This document shows positions 22,239-31,697 of a DNA stretch of 64,000 nt, one piece after another. The position numbers were made by a program, and so were the translations under genes. Numbering within the stretch: position 1 is the stretch's first letter; each line of letters starts with the position of its first letter. Source of the stretch: Gammaproteobacteria bacterium (lineage in GTDB: Bacteria; Pseudomonadota; Gammaproteobacteria; Steroidobacterales; Woeseiaceae); contig JAOTWB010000007.1 of the NCBI GenBank assembly GCA_029863125.1, positions 1 to 64,000 of the forward strand, given 5' to 3'. A model generated the notes under the pieces. That model was not told the origin of the DNA. It ran no database searches and worked only from the letters and a program-made list of their open reading frames with translations.

Positions 22239-23651
22239 TTGGCGGCTTCAGGTAACCCGATGGCAAAATCGATCGCGAGCAAACTGCACGCCGAACTGCG
22301 CGGCTGTCAGCAGAAGCACGGCCAGTTCCAGGGCATGGAGCTGCTGATTCCGGATCTCAACGGCGTTCTCAAGGGCAAGCGCATTCGCCAGGATGACTTC
22401 GCCAAAGTTATCGAGGACGGCTTTTTCTTCTGCGGCGGTGCGACCTTGCTGACCGTGCTCGGCGAGACCGTGACCGGCATTCCCTTTGGCGAGGGCGATG
22501 GCGATCCCGACGTCTTTGCTGAACTCGTACCCGGCAGCATCGCACCGATTCCCTGGTCAAAGCGATCGATGGGCCAGGCGCTGTTTCGCCTGTACGAGCA
22601 GCCCGGCGTGCCGATGTTCTCGGATCCGCGAAACGTGCTTGAACGGGCCATGCAGCCACTGAAGAAAATGGGCCTCAAGATGGTCATGGCCACCGAGCTC
22701 GAATTCTATCTGCTGGATGCAAAAACCGATCGCCCGACCGTTGCGCTGCCACACGTACCCGGGGTCGGTCGCCTGCAGCCGGGCGCGCAGGTCTACCATC
22801 CCGATGACCTGTGGGAAATCGAAGAATTTCTGAACGACGTTTACGACTACTGCGACGCGCAGAACATTCCGGCCGATTCCGCAATCTCCGAATACTCGCA
22901 GGGCCAGTTCGAGATCAACTTGCAGCATGTCGATGACCCGGTGCTGGCCTGTGACCATGCTGTGCTGCTAAAGCGAGCCGTCAAAGCGGCGGCGCAGAGG
23001 CACGGCTTTGTCGCCTGTTTCATGGCGAAGCCGTTTGCAGAGGATGCCGGCAGCGGCCTGCACATTCATATGAGCCTCGTGGACCGCAAAGGCGCCAATT
23101 ATTTCTCACAACAAAAAGACAGCCTGTCGAGTCCGCCCTTTTCGGCCAGGCTGCGTCACGCCGTCGGGGGCCTACTGAAAACCATGCCCGAGACGACGGC
23201 GATCTGCGCGCCCAACGCCAACTCGTATCGCCGCCTGCGGCCCGACATGTTTGCGCCCGTAGAGTGCAACTGGGGTGTCAACCATCGGGTCGTCGCGATA
23301 CGAATCCCCCAATCGGACGCGGATAATCTGCGCTTCGAACATCGGACGGCAGGCGCCGACGCAAACCCCTATCTCGTAACCGCGGCCGTCGTTGCCGGCG
23401 TGCACTATGGCCTCAAGAACAAGTGCGATCCCGGAAAGCTCGTCGAGCAGGGAGCTCATATCGTCCCGAAGCTGAATATTCCGCACCGCTGGGATGCGGC
23501 GATCGACAGGTTCGAGCGCGGTAAAGTACTTCCACAGTATCTCGGCAAAGACTACTGCAGGTATTTTGCGATGAATCGGCGCGAGGAAAGCCGGCAGTTC
23601 CACAACACGGTAAGCCAGCTCGACTTCGACTGGTATCTTCGTTCCGTCTGA
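22239..23651 (+). CDS. Second glutamine synthetase family protein (PuuA-like)
   Basis: 470 aa; GSGLHIHMSLVDRKG, NSYRRLRPDMFAPVECNWGVNHRVVAIRIP, EHRTAGADANPYL. Confidence 0.85.
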   Translation: MAASGNPMAKSIASKLHAELRGCQQKHGQFQGMELLIPDLNGVLKGKRIRQDDFAKVIEDGFFFCGGATLLTVLGETVTGIPFGEGDGDPDVFAELVPGSIAPIPWSKRSMGQALFRLYEQPGVPMFSDPRNVLERAMQPLKKMGLKMVMATELEFYLLDAKTDRPTVALPHVPGVGRLQPGAQVYHPDDLWEIEEFLNDVYDYCDAQNIPADSAISEYSQGQFEINLQHVDDPVLACDHAVLLKRAVKAAAQRHGFVACFMAKPFAEDAGSGLHIHMSLVDRKGANYFSQQKDSLSSPPFSARLRHAVGGLLKTMPETTAICAPNANSYRRLRPDMFAPVECNWGVNHRVVAIRIPQSDADNLRFEHRTAGADANPYLVTAAVVAGVHYGLKNKCDPGKLVEQGAHIVPKLNIPHRWDAAIDRFERGKVLPQYLGKDYCRYFAMNRREESRQFHNTVSQLDFDWYLRSV

Positions 23652-23672
23652 AACCGTCCCGGCCGGTGTTCG

Positions 23673-24923
23673 CTAGGGCAGCACTACTTTGAAAATGAAG
23701 AAGAACACTATGGCGAGGAAGGCGCCAGCCGGAATCGTCACGACCCACGATATAAAGATTCTCGCTACAACACGCAGGTCGATGGCTTCGATACCGCGAG
23801 CCATACCGACCCCGAGCACCGCGCCAACGAGCGTGTGCGTCGTGGAGATCGGTATACCGGTACCCGACGCAATAACGATCGTCGTTGCCGCTGCCAGTTC
23901 GGCCGCGAAGCCGCGGCTCGGAGTCAGCTGCGTAATACTTTCGCCCACGGTAGCAATGACGTGCCGTCCGAAGGTCGCGAGACCGATGACGATGCCGCCA
24001 CCGCCGAGCATCAGCACCCATATCGGTAGTGCCGACTTGGCGGCGATCGCGCCCGTGGTCGCAATGCCAATGACCGCGGCTAGTGGGCCAATTGCGTTGG
24101 CCACATCGTTCGACCCATGCGCGAACGCCATGGAACACGCGGTAACGATCATGAGCACGCCAAATACACGCTCAACCGTGTAAAAATGCTCTTTCTTCTC
24201 GGCTTTGCGATCCGGCTCTATGCGCCTGATAAAGAATGCCCCAATTAGCGCTACGCCAGCAGCAACCGCAGTTGCGAGCAAATAACTGTCAACCAGGGCG
24301 ATGTCCAGGCCGACGTGTTTGAGGCCCTTCACGATCGTGACCAGCGTAATCGTAAACGCCGCGAGAAAAATGTAGACAGGGACATAACGCTTGGCTTTGG
24401 TCAGCGGATCGTCCTGGCTGAGAATCAGTCTTTGCACGCTGCGATAGATCAGGTAGGCGATAAAGCCGGCCGTCAACGGCGATACGACCCAGCTCATCAC
24501 GATAGTGCCAACCTTGGACCATTTCACGGCATCCACTCCAATGCCGACGGCCGCAAATCCTACGATTGCACCAACGATCGAGTGTGTCGTCGATACGGGC
24601 CAGCCGTTTTTCGACGCGATCAGCAGCCAGGTGGCGGCCGCCAGCAGTGCGGCCAGCATGCCGTAAACAAGAAGTTCGGGCGTGTCGGCAAGCAGGTTGG
24701 CATCAACAATACCCTTGCGAATGGTGCTCGTTACTTCACCGCCGGCAAGAACCGCACCGGTGAATTCGAATATGGCGGCGACAAGAATCGCCTGCTTGAT
24801 GGTCAGGGCTTTGGAGCCAACCGATGTTGCCATCGCGTTGGCCACGTCGTTTGCACCGATGCCCCAGGCCATAAACAGGCCGAACGCTGCTGCAAGGCCG
24901 ATATAAACGTATTGAGCTTCCAT
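23673..24923 (-). CDS. Inorganic phosphate transporter, Pit family
   Basis: GIGANDVANAMATSVGSKALT and FAHGSNDVANAIGPLAAV repeats. Confidence 0.92.
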   Translation of the reverse strand: MEAQYVYIGLAAAFGLFMAWGIGANDVANAMATSVGSKALTIKQAILVAAIFEFTGAVLAGGEVTSTIRKGIVDANLLADTPELLVYGMLAALLAAATWLLIASKNGWPVSTTHSIVGAIVGFAAVGIGVDAVKWSKVGTIVMSWVVSPLTAGFIAYLIYRSVQRLILSQDDPLTKAKRYVPVYIFLAAFTITLVTIVKGLKHVGLDIALVDSYLLATAVAAGVALIGAFFIRRIEPDRKAEKKEHFYTVERVFGVLMIVTACSMAFAHGSNDVANAIGPLAAVIGIATTGAIAAKSALPIWVLMLGGGGIVIGLATFGRHVIATVGESITQLTPSRGFAAELAAATTIVIASGTGIPISTTHTLVGAVLGVGMARGIEAIDLRVVARIFISWVVTIPAGAFLAIVFFFIFKVVLP

Positions 24924-24976
24924 TATGCGCCTTTGGGGCGAATCGCCCCGCCCCGTTATTTTTATGATTTTTTTGC

Positions 24977-25651
24977 CTAATTAGCGAGCAATAACTCGAG
25001 CCGACGGCCAACGCGTTCAGCCATGTCTGCAATCTCACCGATTAGAGAGACAACTTCGTACAGGAACATTGCGTCGATCGGATCCAGCGTCTTTTCAATT
25101 TCAAACAGCGCCCCGCGAAGAACCGCCTGTTGTTCGTCCGTGTGTGTTTCGATTTGATCCAGTTTTTCGATCATGTCCTCTACGAGTGAGACCTCAGCAC
25201 CCCGGAAACCTGCCGTAAACAGTTCGTCCAGTTCACGAACACTTTTTCTCGCCTGTTTCGCCGCGTCGATATTGCGGTCAACGAATTCAACAAGCTTTTC
25301 GGCGATACTCTCCGGAATTTTCATCCTGCGACCGACGATAACGCCCGATACGTCTTTGGCGCGGTTGGCGATTTTGTCCTGCACGAGCAGCAGTTCCAGC
25401 AAATCCTCGCGCGGAACCGGCATGAACAGACTTTTGGGCATGTTCAGACGAATCTCTTTCTTGAGATCATCGGCTTCGTGTTCGAGCGCCTCGATTTCCG
25501 CCCGGGCCTCAAGAGCCCTGTCCCAGTCGTTGGCTATAACGGCCTCGAAAAGGGGCCTCAACTGCTTGGCGCAGCGAAATGCAATTTCGATGTGCTTTTC
25601 GAGCGGCATGACCGGCGAGGAGCCGAAAATATTAGCCAGTATATTGGCCAT
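24977..25651 (-). CDS. DUF47 / PhoU-like phosphate transport regulator
   Basis: EALEHEADDLKKEIRLNMPKSLFMPVPREDLLELLLVQDKIAN; adjacent to Pit gene; start ATG 25651. Confidence 0.88.
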   Translation of the reverse strand: MANILANIFGSSPVMPLEKHIEIAFRCAKQLRPLFEAVIANDWDRALEARAEIEALEHEADDLKKEIRLNMPKSLFMPVPREDLLELLLVQDKIANRAKDVSGVIVGRRMKIPESIAEKLVEFVDRNIDAAKQARKSVRELDELFTAGFRGAEVSLVEDMIEKLDQIETHTDEQQAVLRGALFEIEKTLDPIDAMFLYEVVSLIGEIADMAERVGRRLELLLAN

Positions 25652-25787
25652 CTGAACGTTCCCTTTTAAAATCGCGCGACGCTGCGCGAGGCGCAATGCT
25701 AACACAGCGTTCGCGAGCGAATCATACGCCTCGAAAGTGCTAAACTTCGCAGCCCCGTGGTCTCGAGTCAATCCGTAGAATCATCAA

Positions 25788-26240
25788 ATGACATACTGGT
25801 TAATGAAGTCAGAGCCCGATGCCTACAGCATTGATAACCTCGAGCGCGATGGCCGCGAGATGTGGGACGGTATTCGCAACTACCAGGCGCGCAACATGAT
25901 GCGCGACGACATGAAAATCGGCGACGAAATCTTCTTTTACCACTCAAGCTGCAAGGAGCCCGGCATCGTCGGTATCGCGAGGGTTGCCAGCGAGCCTTAT
26001 CCGGACCCCACCCAGTTCGACAAGAAATCGAAGTACTTCGATCCGAAAAGCGATAAGGACAACCCGCGCTGGTGCCTCGTCGATATCGAATTCGTTCGCA
26101 AAACAAAGAGGAACATAACGTTGGCGGACCTCAAGGCACAGAAAGGCCTCGATGACATGATTTTGACCCGAAAAGGCAATCGCCTTTCCATCATGCCTAT
26201 TAGCAAAAAGCACTGGACGAAGATTTTGAGTCTTGAATAG
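25788..26240 (+). CDS. EVE domain-containing protein
   Basis: YWLMKSEPDAYSIDNLERDG...WDGIRNYQARNMMRDDMKIGDEIFFYHSSCKEPGIVGIARV. Confidence 0.92.
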   Translation: MTYWLMKSEPDAYSIDNLERDGREMWDGIRNYQARNMMRDDMKIGDEIFFYHSSCKEPGIVGIARVASEPYPDPTQFDKKSKYFDPKSDKDNPRWCLVDIEFVRKTKRNITLADLKAQKGLDDMILTRKGNRLSIMPISKKHWTKILSLE

Positions 26241-27198
26241 GTCACGCACAGCCATCGTCGTGCTGTTGATGATCGTAGCGGCACTCTGGATTCTCACGCC
26301 GGCGAAGCTGCAGCCCGCGATTGAAGAACTCGTCCTGCCGGATGACCTGGTCACGTGGCTGCAGCAGACGGAACAGCAGGCGTCTGACCGCTATGGCCTG
26401 GTGCCCGGGACGGAAAAACGCATCACCTGGGTCGGCGAGCAGAAACAGACGCCCTACTCGGTGCTGTATTTGCACGGCTTTTCGACGACTCGCCAGGAGA
26501 CGGCGCCGCTGGCTGAGATCGTCGCAGCAAAGTTGGGCGCCAATCTCTTCGAAACGCGCCTTACCGGTCATGGACGCGAGCGCGAACCGCTCGCAGGCGT
26601 TCGCGCTGAAGACTGGCTGCAGGATGCGATCGAAGCATTGACGATCGCAGCCCGGCTCGGAGAACGGGTTGTCGTTATCGGCACGTCGACCGGTGCAACA
26701 CTCGCCGCGGCGATGCTCGGCCATCCGGTCATGGACGCTGTCGACACGCTGATCATGATCTCGCCAAATTTCGCACCGCGTGACACCAATGCACTGTGGC
26801 TGACACGGCCGGCGGGTCCGCTCCTGGCGAAAATGCTCGTCGGCGATACGCGTAGCTGGGAGCCGCATAACGAGCAGCAGGCACGCTACTGGTCGACGAG
26901 CTATCCGACGGATGCAGCGATAGAGATGATGCGCCTCGTGGGCCTTGCTAATCGTCACCTGCCGGCCGACATCGAACAACGGCTCCTGATGTTTTATTCG
27001 TCCAGGGATGCTGTCATTGCGCCGGCGGCCGCCCTGTCGGTCTTCGAGCAGACCGGCGCGCCTCAAAAAGCCGCGATAGAAATCGGCGACGTCGGCGATC
27101 CCAGCTACCATGTGCTCGCCGGGGACGTACTGTCTGGCCCGACGACGCAGCAGATCGCGGATGAAATCGTCGAGTTTATCTTGCGCCCATCGCCTTGA
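26233..27198 (+). CDS. Alpha/beta hydrolase
   Basis: SVLYLHGFSTTRQE, VVVIGTSTGATLA nucleophile region; TTG start. Confidence 0.8.
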   Translation: MNRSRTAIVVLLMIVAALWILTPAKLQPAIEELVLPDDLVTWLQQTEQQASDRYGLVPGTEKRITWVGEQKQTPYSVLYLHGFSTTRQETAPLAEIVAAKLGANLFETRLTGHGREREPLAGVRAEDWLQDAIEALTIAARLGERVVVIGTSTGATLAAAMLGHPVMDAVDTLIMISPNFAPRDTNALWLTRPAGPLLAKMLVGDTRSWEPHNEQQARYWSTSYPTDAAIEMMRLVGLANRHLPADIEQRLLMFYSSRDAVIAPAAALSVFEQTGAPQKAAIEIGDVGDPSYHVLAGDVLSGPTTQQIADEIVEFILRPSP

Positions 27199-28855
27199 GT
27201 TTTTCCTGCACGGGCCGCGCGCCGCCAAGTGCCAGCATGATGATCAGATCGCCCGGGCCAACGCGGTCAACGGCGTACATGAATGACTCCATTTCGGTTT
27301 CGAAGTGCGCTATTTGTGATGGCCTGGCGCCCAGCCGCAGCAGCTCATCCCTGATGATGCCGTAGACCTCGCCATGCTCGCGCCCCCGATGGTATGGGGC
27401 AAGTTCCGAGACGACGACGTGATCGAGTCCAATTGCCCAGGCGTCGCGGGCAAGTTCACGAATCAGTTCGTCCGTGCGATCACCGGCCTGCCCGAAGCAG
27501 AGCACCCTGCGCGTCGCCGGGATCACGCTTGCCATATCGAAGAGCGCCGACATCGCGGCCGGGTTGTGTGCAAAATCGACGAGGATCTTGCAGCCATCGA
27601 GATCGTAGATGTTGCAGCGTCCCGGGTTTTCATCCTGCACCATCGTCGTCAGGCCACTCCGTATGTCCGCGACGCTTGCGCCCAGGCACCAGGTAATCGC
27701 CGCAGCGGCCAGTGCGTTCGCCACATTGTGTCGCGCTGCACCGCCAAGCGCGATCGGAATCTCGTGACTGAGACAAATCAGCTCGCGGGCACCGGCGTCG
27801 AGTTTCAGCAGTTCCTGACCGTCAAGCACGAACGCAAGTCCGCCACCAGCAATGTGCTTTTTGATTGTTTCAGTGCCGCCATCCAGGCTGAACCACGCGA
27901 GTTCGCCTTTGTAGTCCCGCGACTTCGCGCACAGCCGCGCGTCATCGGCATTGAGGATCAGCCGTCCTGATGCTTCTACCGCGCGGCTCACGATCCACTT
28001 GACGGCCAGCAGCTCGTCGAGATCGCGCGAGCCGAAATCGCCGAGGTGATCCTCGCTGATATTGGTGATCAGGGCGGCGTCCGCACGCTCGACACCGAGC
28101 CCGCGACGCAGCAATCCACCACGTGCCGTTTCGAGCACCGCAACGTCGACGGTTGGTTCACGCAAGACGGCGCGGGCACCGCCGGGTCCCGACCAGTCAC
28201 CGCGATCAAGCACCTCGCCGTTCACGGCAATCCAGTCGGTGGAACTCATGCCGACGGTTTTCCCGGCCGCCTGCAGGATGTGCGCCGCAAAGCGCACCGT
28301 CGTCGTCTTGCCGTTGGTGCCCGTCACTATTCCCACGGGAACATCGTGAAGGCTGTCCCAATCGAGCGAATCCGGAATCTCGCCGACCGACCAGGTTTGC
28401 GATCCGCAGCCGAGACCGACGGAGACCTTGTCGTCATCCCAAAGCAGGGTCTTGCCATGCGCGGCCGCCTCGTCGACGAGCCACATCAGCTCGGCGTTAG
28501 CCTCTTCCGCGGCCGATGCGCGAATCGCTTTTAAGGATTCTTCAAAATCCGGCTTTTCAGCCACGGCGCCGAATTCGAATGCGCTTGCGGACCAGGCCCA
28601 TTCGTTGATTTCCGAGGCCGCGTAGAGCGCATCGATCGGCGCCGAGAACGCCAGGCTGACACCGCCCAACAGCTGTCGCGACGAGAATGTCGCGGAAGGC
28701 CAGTCGAGCGCTTCGAGCATTCTCGTGACGTGATCGGACCAAACGGGAATGAGCTTGTCCGCCTCGTCCGGCGTGCAGCTAATGTCCAGGATCGAACCGG
28801 GCCCGTCGAACATCAGGCTGGGTCCGGTCAGTCTGCGGGCATCGAGGAACTCCAT
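27176..28855 (-). CDS. Mur ligase family protein, CphA-like paralogue lacking the ATP-grasp domain
   Basis: GIVTGTNGKTTTVRFAAHIL, TARGGLLRRGLG, ITNISEDHLGDFG, NIYDLDGCKILVDFAHNPAAM; resembles C-terminal half of the adjacent cphA. Confidence 0.85.
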   Translation of the reverse strand: MEFLDARRLTGPSLMFDGPGSILDISCTPDEADKLIPVWSDHVTRMLEALDWPSATFSSRQLLGGVSLAFSAPIDALYAASEINEWAWSASAFEFGAVAEKPDFEESLKAIRASAAEEANAELMWLVDEAAAHGKTLLWDDDKVSVGLGCGSQTWSVGEIPDSLDWDSLHDVPVGIVTGTNGKTTTVRFAAHILQAAGKTVGMSSTDWIAVNGEVLDRGDWSGPGGARAVLREPTVDVAVLETARGGLLRRGLGVERADAALITNISEDHLGDFGSRDLDELLAVKWIVSRAVEASGRLILNADDARLCAKSRDYKGELAWFSLDGGTETIKKHIAGGGLAFVLDGQELLKLDAGARELICLSHEIPIALGGAARHNVANALAAAAITWCLGASVADIRSGLTTMVQDENPGRCNIYDLDGCKILVDFAHNPAAMSALFDMASVIPATRRVLCFGQAGDRTDELIRELARDAWAIGLDHVVVSELAPYHRGREHGEVYGIIRDELLRLGARPSQIAHFETEMESFMYAVDRVGPGDLIIMLALGGARPVQEKLKAMGAR

Positions 28856-28860
28856 GACAC

Positions 28861-28896
28861 CTAGTGTCCTGCTTGATTAATCAAACAGGACACTAG
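28861..28896. repeat. 36-bp near-perfect palindrome in cphA / cphA-like junction
   Basis: CTAGTGTCCTGCTTGATTAATCAAACAGGACACTAG: self-complementary except one pair. Confidence 0.95.
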
Positions 28897-31679
28897 TCGC
28901 CCTCTTCCCTTGCAATGCGCACCCCGCGCTCGTCGCTGATGATCTCGAGATCGTCACTGAGTTCAAAACCAACCGTATCGGGAAGCTCGACGGCCGCGGC
29001 CGGTTTCTTGTTCGAATCGACCACCCTCGCGCCCGAGTTAAAGTAGATGATCTGCTTCCAGGCACGCGTCGTGTTGTCGCCCAGGATGAGGATCAGATCC
29101 CCGCTTACCGCCATCTCGAGCGCCCGGGTGGTTGCTTCCTGCTCGTCCGGGATCACCTCGATCCGGTCGGCTGAAACGCCGGACTCCAGCAGCTTGTTCT
29201 TTAGCATGACGGCGACTTCGTCATGGCCCCGTCCGCGACGATTGTCGTCGCAGCGACAAATGAAGTAATCGAAATGAGCGGCTGCGATTTCAGCAATGTT
29301 CCGGATGTCTTCGTCGCGACGATCGCCGGGCGCTGCCAAGACGACAATGCGCCGACCGTCTACGTCGAGGCGATCGACAAGCAGGCACATGGCCCTGACG
29401 GCCGCCGGATTATGCGCGTAGTCGAGGATGACGCGGAAAGGATGCTCATCGTAGATATTCATGCGACCCGGCGCCTGGAAGAAAGTCGAACCAAACGTCC
29501 TGAGACCCTGGCGAATATCTTCGAGACCGATGTGCATATTGTGGGCAAGAGCCGCCGCGAACATCGCGTTCTGTACATTGTGTAATGCACGTCCCTCGAT
29601 CGTCGCCGGGATCAGGTGCGTCCAGACTAGCGGCGTGTGCGTTTCGTTGTCATAGATCGTGATCAGGTGACCGTTCATACCCTGTTCGAGAACGAATGCC
29701 TGCCCGCCGGCCTGTATATGCCGCTTGACCAGCGGGTGCGACGGATTCATCGTGACGTAGCTGAGCATTGCGGCATCGGTGTAGTCGGCCATCTGCAGGC
29801 ACAGTGGGTCGTCCGCATTCAGCACGGCTGCGTCAGTCGCAATCTCGATCGGCACGCGTTTGACCTCGGCCAGATCCTCGAGGGTATCGATGCCACTCAA
29901 GCCCAGGTGATCCGCCGACACATTGAGACAGGCGGAAACATTGCATTCCTGGAAACCGAGGCCGCTCCGCAGCATGCCCCCGCGTGCCGTTTCCATGACC
30001 GCCGCGTCAACGGACGGATCACGCAGGATCATCTGTGCCGAGACCGGCCCGGTCATGTCCCCGGGCACGCTCAGCTTGCCGTCGATATACACGCCGTCCG
30101 TCGACGTCAGGCCGACCGTACGGCCGGACATTTTGAGAATATGCGCCAGCATACGCGCCGTCGTCGTCTTGCCGTTCGTGCCGGTGACTGCAGCGATCGC
30201 AATTCGGCTCGGCTTGTCGGGCGGGAACAGCATGTCGATGACCGGGCCTGCAACGTCACGCGGCGTTCCTTCACTTGGCGCAACGTGCATGCGGAATCCA
30301 GGGCCGGCGTTCACCTCGCAAATTCCACCACCCGCCTGCCGATAAGACTCGGTTATGTCCCTGGTCAGGAAATCGACACCGCCTATGTCGAGGTCGATGG
30401 CACGGATCGCCCGAATTGCCATCTCACGGTTATCGGGATGTATGACGTCGGTGACATCGATGGCCGTGCCGCCGGTCGAGAGATTCGCCGTGGACCGCAG
30501 GTAAACGATTTCGCCTTTCGCAGGAACCGTCTCCTTGCTGTAGCCGAGCTTTGCCAGCAGCCGTTCCGCCTGGTGGTCGAACTCGAGGCGCGTCAAGACT
30601 TTCTCGTGACCAACTCCGCGACGCGGATCCTCGTTTACGATTTCAACGAGACGCTCGATTGTTGTTTCCCCGTCACCAACTACATGACCCGGCACACGTT
30701 TCGCTGCGGCAACCAATTTGCCATTTACAACCAGCAGGCGATGATCGAATCCGTCGATGTAGCTTTCGACGATGATCGTTTGGCCGTGCTCGCTCGCCTT
30801 GGCGAAACCCGTTTCAACTTCCGGAGCCGTGCGCAGGTTGATCGAAACGCCGCGCCCATGATTGCCGGAAAGCGGCTTGACCACGACCGGGTAGCCAATT
30901 TTCTCGGCAGCACGCACCGCATCCTGCGCCGTGCGCACCAGCACCTGCGCAGGCACCGGCAAGCCGAGATCACGCAAGATTCCGTTGGTCTCCTGTTTGT
31001 CCGACGCCAGTTCTACAGCGATATTGCTCGTGCGCCCGGTCGTTGTCGCCTGGATTCTCTGCTGGTATCGGCCCTGGCCGAACTGCACGAGGCTGTAACC
31101 GTTCAGGCGCAACCAGGGAATGTTGCGCGCTTCGGCCGCTCTGACCAGCGATGCCGTACTCGGCCCGAATTCGCGGCGCTGCGCAAAGCGAATAAACTGA
31201 TCCCGCGCCGCGGCAAAATCCCAGTCCGGAGGCGGCGCTTGTGCCGGCTTTATGTCCGCCGGTAACAGGCTATGCAGCAGGTCCAGCGCAAGCGCGCTCG
31301 CTGCACGCCCGACCGTTGCATCCTTGTACTGGAACACCATGTTGTAAAAACCGGGCCTGCCGTCGATCGAGCGAGTGCGTCCGAACGTGACATCCGAACC
31401 GGCGACGTTCTGCAGCTCGAGCGCCACGTGCTCCATCACGTGGCCAAGCCACGTGCCCTCGTCTTCGTACATGCGGCGAATAAAACCGCCGGGTTCACGA
31501 TAGGAGCAGCCGTGGTCGTGCAGGCCCGGCAAATAGGCCAGCAGCGGATTCAGGAAATCGTCACCCAGTCTCGTGGTCGGCCAGTGCTCCAGCTCTCCGA
31601 GATCCAGGATGTGTCGGATGACGGGAAAGCGGGCAAACATGTTCGGCCCGACGAATACATTGGTGCTCTCAATTTTCAT
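28893..31679 (-). CDS. cphA: Cyanophycin synthetase
   Basis: 928 aa: N-domain, ATP-grasp (VVKPLSGNHGRGVSINL), Mur ligase (AVTGTNGKTTTARMLAHILKMSGRTVGLTSTDGVYIDG; LDYAHNPAAVRAM). Confidence 0.95.
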   Translation of the reverse strand: MKIESTNVFVGPNMFARFPVIRHILDLGELEHWPTTRLGDDFLNPLLAYLPGLHDHGCSYREPGGFIRRMYEDEGTWLGHVMEHVALELQNVAGSDVTFGRTRSIDGRPGFYNMVFQYKDATVGRAASALALDLLHSLLPADIKPAQAPPPDWDFAAARDQFIRFAQRREFGPSTASLVRAAEARNIPWLRLNGYSLVQFGQGRYQQRIQATTTGRTSNIAVELASDKQETNGILRDLGLPVPAQVLVRTAQDAVRAAEKIGYPVVVKPLSGNHGRGVSINLRTAPEVETGFAKASEHGQTIIVESYIDGFDHRLLVVNGKLVAAAKRVPGHVVGDGETTIERLVEIVNEDPRRGVGHEKVLTRLEFDHQAERLLAKLGYSKETVPAKGEIVYLRSTANLSTGGTAIDVTDVIHPDNREMAIRAIRAIDLDIGGVDFLTRDITESYRQAGGGICEVNAGPGFRMHVAPSEGTPRDVAGPVIDMLFPPDKPSRIAIAAVTGTNGKTTTARMLAHILKMSGRTVGLTSTDGVYIDGKLSVPGDMTGPVSAQMILRDPSVDAAVMETARGGMLRSGLGFQECNVSACLNVSADHLGLSGIDTLEDLAEVKRVPIEIATDAAVLNADDPLCLQMADYTDAAMLSYVTMNPSHPLVKRHIQAGGQAFVLEQGMNGHLITIYDNETHTPLVWTHLIPATIEGRALHNVQNAMFAAALAHNMHIGLEDIRQGLRTFGSTFFQAPGRMNIYDEHPFRVILDYAHNPAAVRAMCLLVDRLDVDGRRIVVLAAPGDRRDEDIRNIAEIAAAHFDYFICRCDDNRRGRGHDEVAVMLKNKLLESGVSADRIEVIPDEQEATTRALEMAVSGDLILILGDNTTRAWKQIIYFNSGARVVDSNKKPAAAVELPDTVGFELSDDLEIISDERGVRIAREEGD

Positions 31680-31697
31680 GGCGTGCGCCTGTCTTTC

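Noticed and set aside
28872-28883. TTGATTAATCAA as an FNR/DNR site
   Set aside because: Half-site spacing is 2 nt rather than 4; better explained as the centre of the 36-bp palindrome.
29637-31265. 542-aa ORF antisense to cphA
   Set aside because: Shadow of a well-supported cyanophycin synthetase; Arg/His-rich, no recognisable domain.
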